From the NCBI RefSeq assembly GCF_000382405.1, contig NZ_KB908279.1, forward strand, positions 1 to 61,400: a DNA stretch of 61,400 nt, written 5' to 3'. The position numbers and the translations under genes are program-made. The notes beneath the pieces were generated by a model. That model did not search any database. It was not told where the DNA came from and saw only the letters and a program-made list of their open reading frames with translations. Source of the DNA: Mycobacterium sp. 141 (GTDB taxonomy: Bacteria > Actinomycetota > Actinomycetes > Mycobacteriales > Mycobacteriaceae). Of the stretch, positions 60,388-61,400 are shown one piece after another. Every line of letters starts with the position of its first letter. The first letter of the stretch is position 1.

Positions 60388-60849
60388 CTATCGCGCGGTA
60401 GCCCCTGTGCTTTTCGGTAAAAGGGTTGCGGTGCTGGTGAAGAACAGCAGGCAAAAGTTGCCGATCTGAATTTCGTCGCCATTGGTCAGTAACGCGCAAT
60501 ACACCGGTTGACGGTTGAGGTAGGTGCCGTTGAGGCTGTTGGTATCTACGATCTGGAATTCTCCATCGGTGCAGCGGAATTCGGCGTGCAGGCGGCTGAC
60601 GGTGATGTCGTCGAGATAGATGTCGCTGCGGGGATGACGCCCGGCGGTGGTGATGGGCTGATGCAATAGGTACTGCAGTCCGATGGCGGGGCCGCGTTTG
60701 ACGACCAGCATGGCAGCGCCGGGCGGCAATGTGTCGAGGCGATCCAGAGCGGCTGCCACGGGTGCGATAGTTTCACCGCACGGGGCGAGCAATTCGGTGG
60801 TGTCCTCGACCCGGAACTCGGCGGTCTGGTGGTTGTCTGTGGTGCTCAC
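60388..60849 (-). CDS. GarA-like FHA-domain protein 2
   Basis: This 153-residue paralogue of the FHA protein at 55968 shares most of its sequence, on the opposite strand. The tail has FRVEDTTELLAP, with a Thr-Thr pair like the phosphorylated ETT motif of GarA. The FHA domain (about 45-135) keeps all contact residues: GRHPRSDIYLDD, TVSRLHAEF and NSLNGTYLN. It begins with GTG at 60849. The last 15 residues (TATLLPKSTGATAR) extend beyond the FHA fold. It is likely a phosphothreonine-dependent switch; its partner is unknown. Confidence 0.87.
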   Translation of the reverse strand: MSTTDNHQTAEFRVEDTTELLAPCGETIAPVAAALDRLDTLPPGAAMLVVKRGPAIGLQYLLHQPITTAGRHPRSDIYLDDITVSRLHAEFRCTDGEFQIVDTNSLNGTYLNRQPVYCALLTNGDEIQIGNFCLLFFTSTATLLPKSTGATAR

Positions 60850-60897
60850 TGGTTGTCCTCTTCGTCCGCATGCGCGGTCTAATTGACTAGAGTGCGT

Positions 60898-61107
60898 CTA
60901 TTCCAACGTACAGCGCGACGATGGTTCGTTTGCGTTGGTGCCCTCGGTTTTTGAGCCTGCAACGACTGGCACGTAGCGTCTGCCCTGGACGGATCCGTCG
61001 ACATAGATCGACCATGGGCAGAAGCTGCATTCGCTTCTGTCGAGCTCATCAAGAGCAGGGGCGGCGATGGTAATGATCGGGGCCCCGCACGCCGGGCACC
61101 GCATCAT
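60898..61107 (-). CDS. Small zinc-ribbon-like protein
   Basis: The 69-residue protein begins MMRCPACGAPIITIAAPALDELDRSECSFCPWSIYVDGS, with a CPxCG knuckle and a second CxxC spaced about 22 residues away, the usual zinc-ribbon layout. The remainder is polar without recognised pattern. It lies upstream of FHA protein 2 on the same strand (48 bp gap), so the two may be co-transcribed. Function unknown. Confidence 0.6.
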   Translation of the reverse strand: MMRCPACGAPIITIAAPALDELDRSECSFCPWSIYVDGSVQGRRYVPVVAGSKTEGTNANEPSSRCTLE

Positions 61108-61265
61108 TTAGCAATACCACTCTCGGTCGGCAGGCACAACAAGGAAACCGTCACCTCGGCCGGCGTGGGTTCGGACGCCGCCCAGGTGCGCGGAGGTTCT
61201 TTTCGCATCTTGTGGTGTGGTGTGCGACGTAGTCTGGGTTTCCGTTGTTTGGGTTGGTGGTGTGG

Positions 61266-61400
61266 ATGGAAGGTGTTGGCAGGGTGAAGGTGACGGTGTT
61301 GGGGGCGAGTGGTCTTATCGGGAGTCTGTTGGTTGATCTTTTGGTTCGGGAAGGCGAGGAGGTGGTGGGGGCGTCGCGGCGCTCGGGGGTGGATGTGTGT
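61266..61400 (+). CDS. NAD(P)-binding SDR/NmrA-like protein (partial, continues past window)
   Basis: Only 45 codons are visible: VKVTVLGASGLIGSLLVDLLVREGEEVVGASRRSGVDV. GASGLIG is the glycine-rich dinucleotide-binding loop of atypical (extended) short-chain dehydrogenases. The ATG at 61266 or GTG at 61284 may be the start. The reaction cannot be inferred. Confidence 0.8.
   Translation, partial: MEGVGRVKVTVLGASGLIGSLLVDLLVREGEEVVGASRRSGVDVC

Overview
This window looks like the chromosome-origin region of a fast-growing mycobacterium (Mycolicibacterium / M. smegmatis-like). The evidence is GC-rich coding with frequent GTG starts, mycobacterial hallmark genes (cwlM, sigM with its anti-sigma factor, a MurJ-pseudokinase fusion, ponA1, ino1, mtc28-like antigen, glucosylglycerate hydrolase), and the order gnd-dnaN-oriC-dnaA-rpmH, which I recall from M. 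smegmatis. I recall the pcnA/DxD-repeat block and the MFS/YqgE-to-dnaB block lying on opposite sides of oriC in M. tuberculosis; here they are contiguous. No comparison was run.

Layout. 1-4.3 kb: partial gnd, dnaN, oriC, dnaA and the dnaA-rpmH spacer with DnaA boxes, all genes on the minus strand. 4.3-9.5 kb, plus strand: rpmH-rnpA-yidD-yidC-jag-rsmG-parA-parB, with two parS sites inside rsmG and parA. 9.7-11.6 kb: a GNAT-like protein, an ABM monooxygenase and a methyltransferase. 11.8-22.8 kb, minus strand: the mutT4-DUF6049-MurJ/pseudokinase-sigM-rsmA-trxB-trxA-cwlM cell-envelope and redox block. 22.8-34.3 kb: pcnA, a DxD-repeat protein, a DinB-like protein, an MFS transporter, YqgE, a Cys-tailed membrane protein, an Mtc28-like antigen, leuS, an SDR and glucosylglycerate hydrolase. 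34.3-43.5 kb, minus strand: MarR, a glutamine-type ABC importer with fused binding protein and permease, an LLM flavin enzyme, PhoX, inositol-phosphate synthase, PadR and a DUF1707 protein. 43.6-53 kb, plus strand: DUF5318, ponA1, a GT87-like membrane protein, rpsF-ssb-rpsR-rplI, and dnaB interrupted by a 425-residue intein.

The accessory part starts 11 bp after the dnaB stop codon. A decayed Tn7-like element (52991-55185) has TGT...ACA ends, matching terminal repeats and a perfect 5-bp target duplication (GATGT). It holds a TnsA-type endonuclease gene broken by a one-base frameshift and truncated by a nested IS3-family element with a programmed -1 frameshift signal. A second, related-looking transposon end directly abuts it at 55191. 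From 55.6 to 61.1 kb lies an accessory island: two GarA-like FHA proteins on opposite strands, one lacking the Ser expected to contact phosphothreonine; a PknH-sensor-type lipoprotein without its kinase; two small exported proteins; an MFS exporter; a small zinc-ribbon protein; and relics of a serine recombinase and an IS3 transposase. The window ends inside a gene for an NAD(P)-binding protein.

Functionally, most of the window is chromosome replication and segregation, translation, and envelope synthesis and its control by Ser/Thr phosphorylation. The island at the end may be a horizontally assembled branch of the same phospho-signalling theme.
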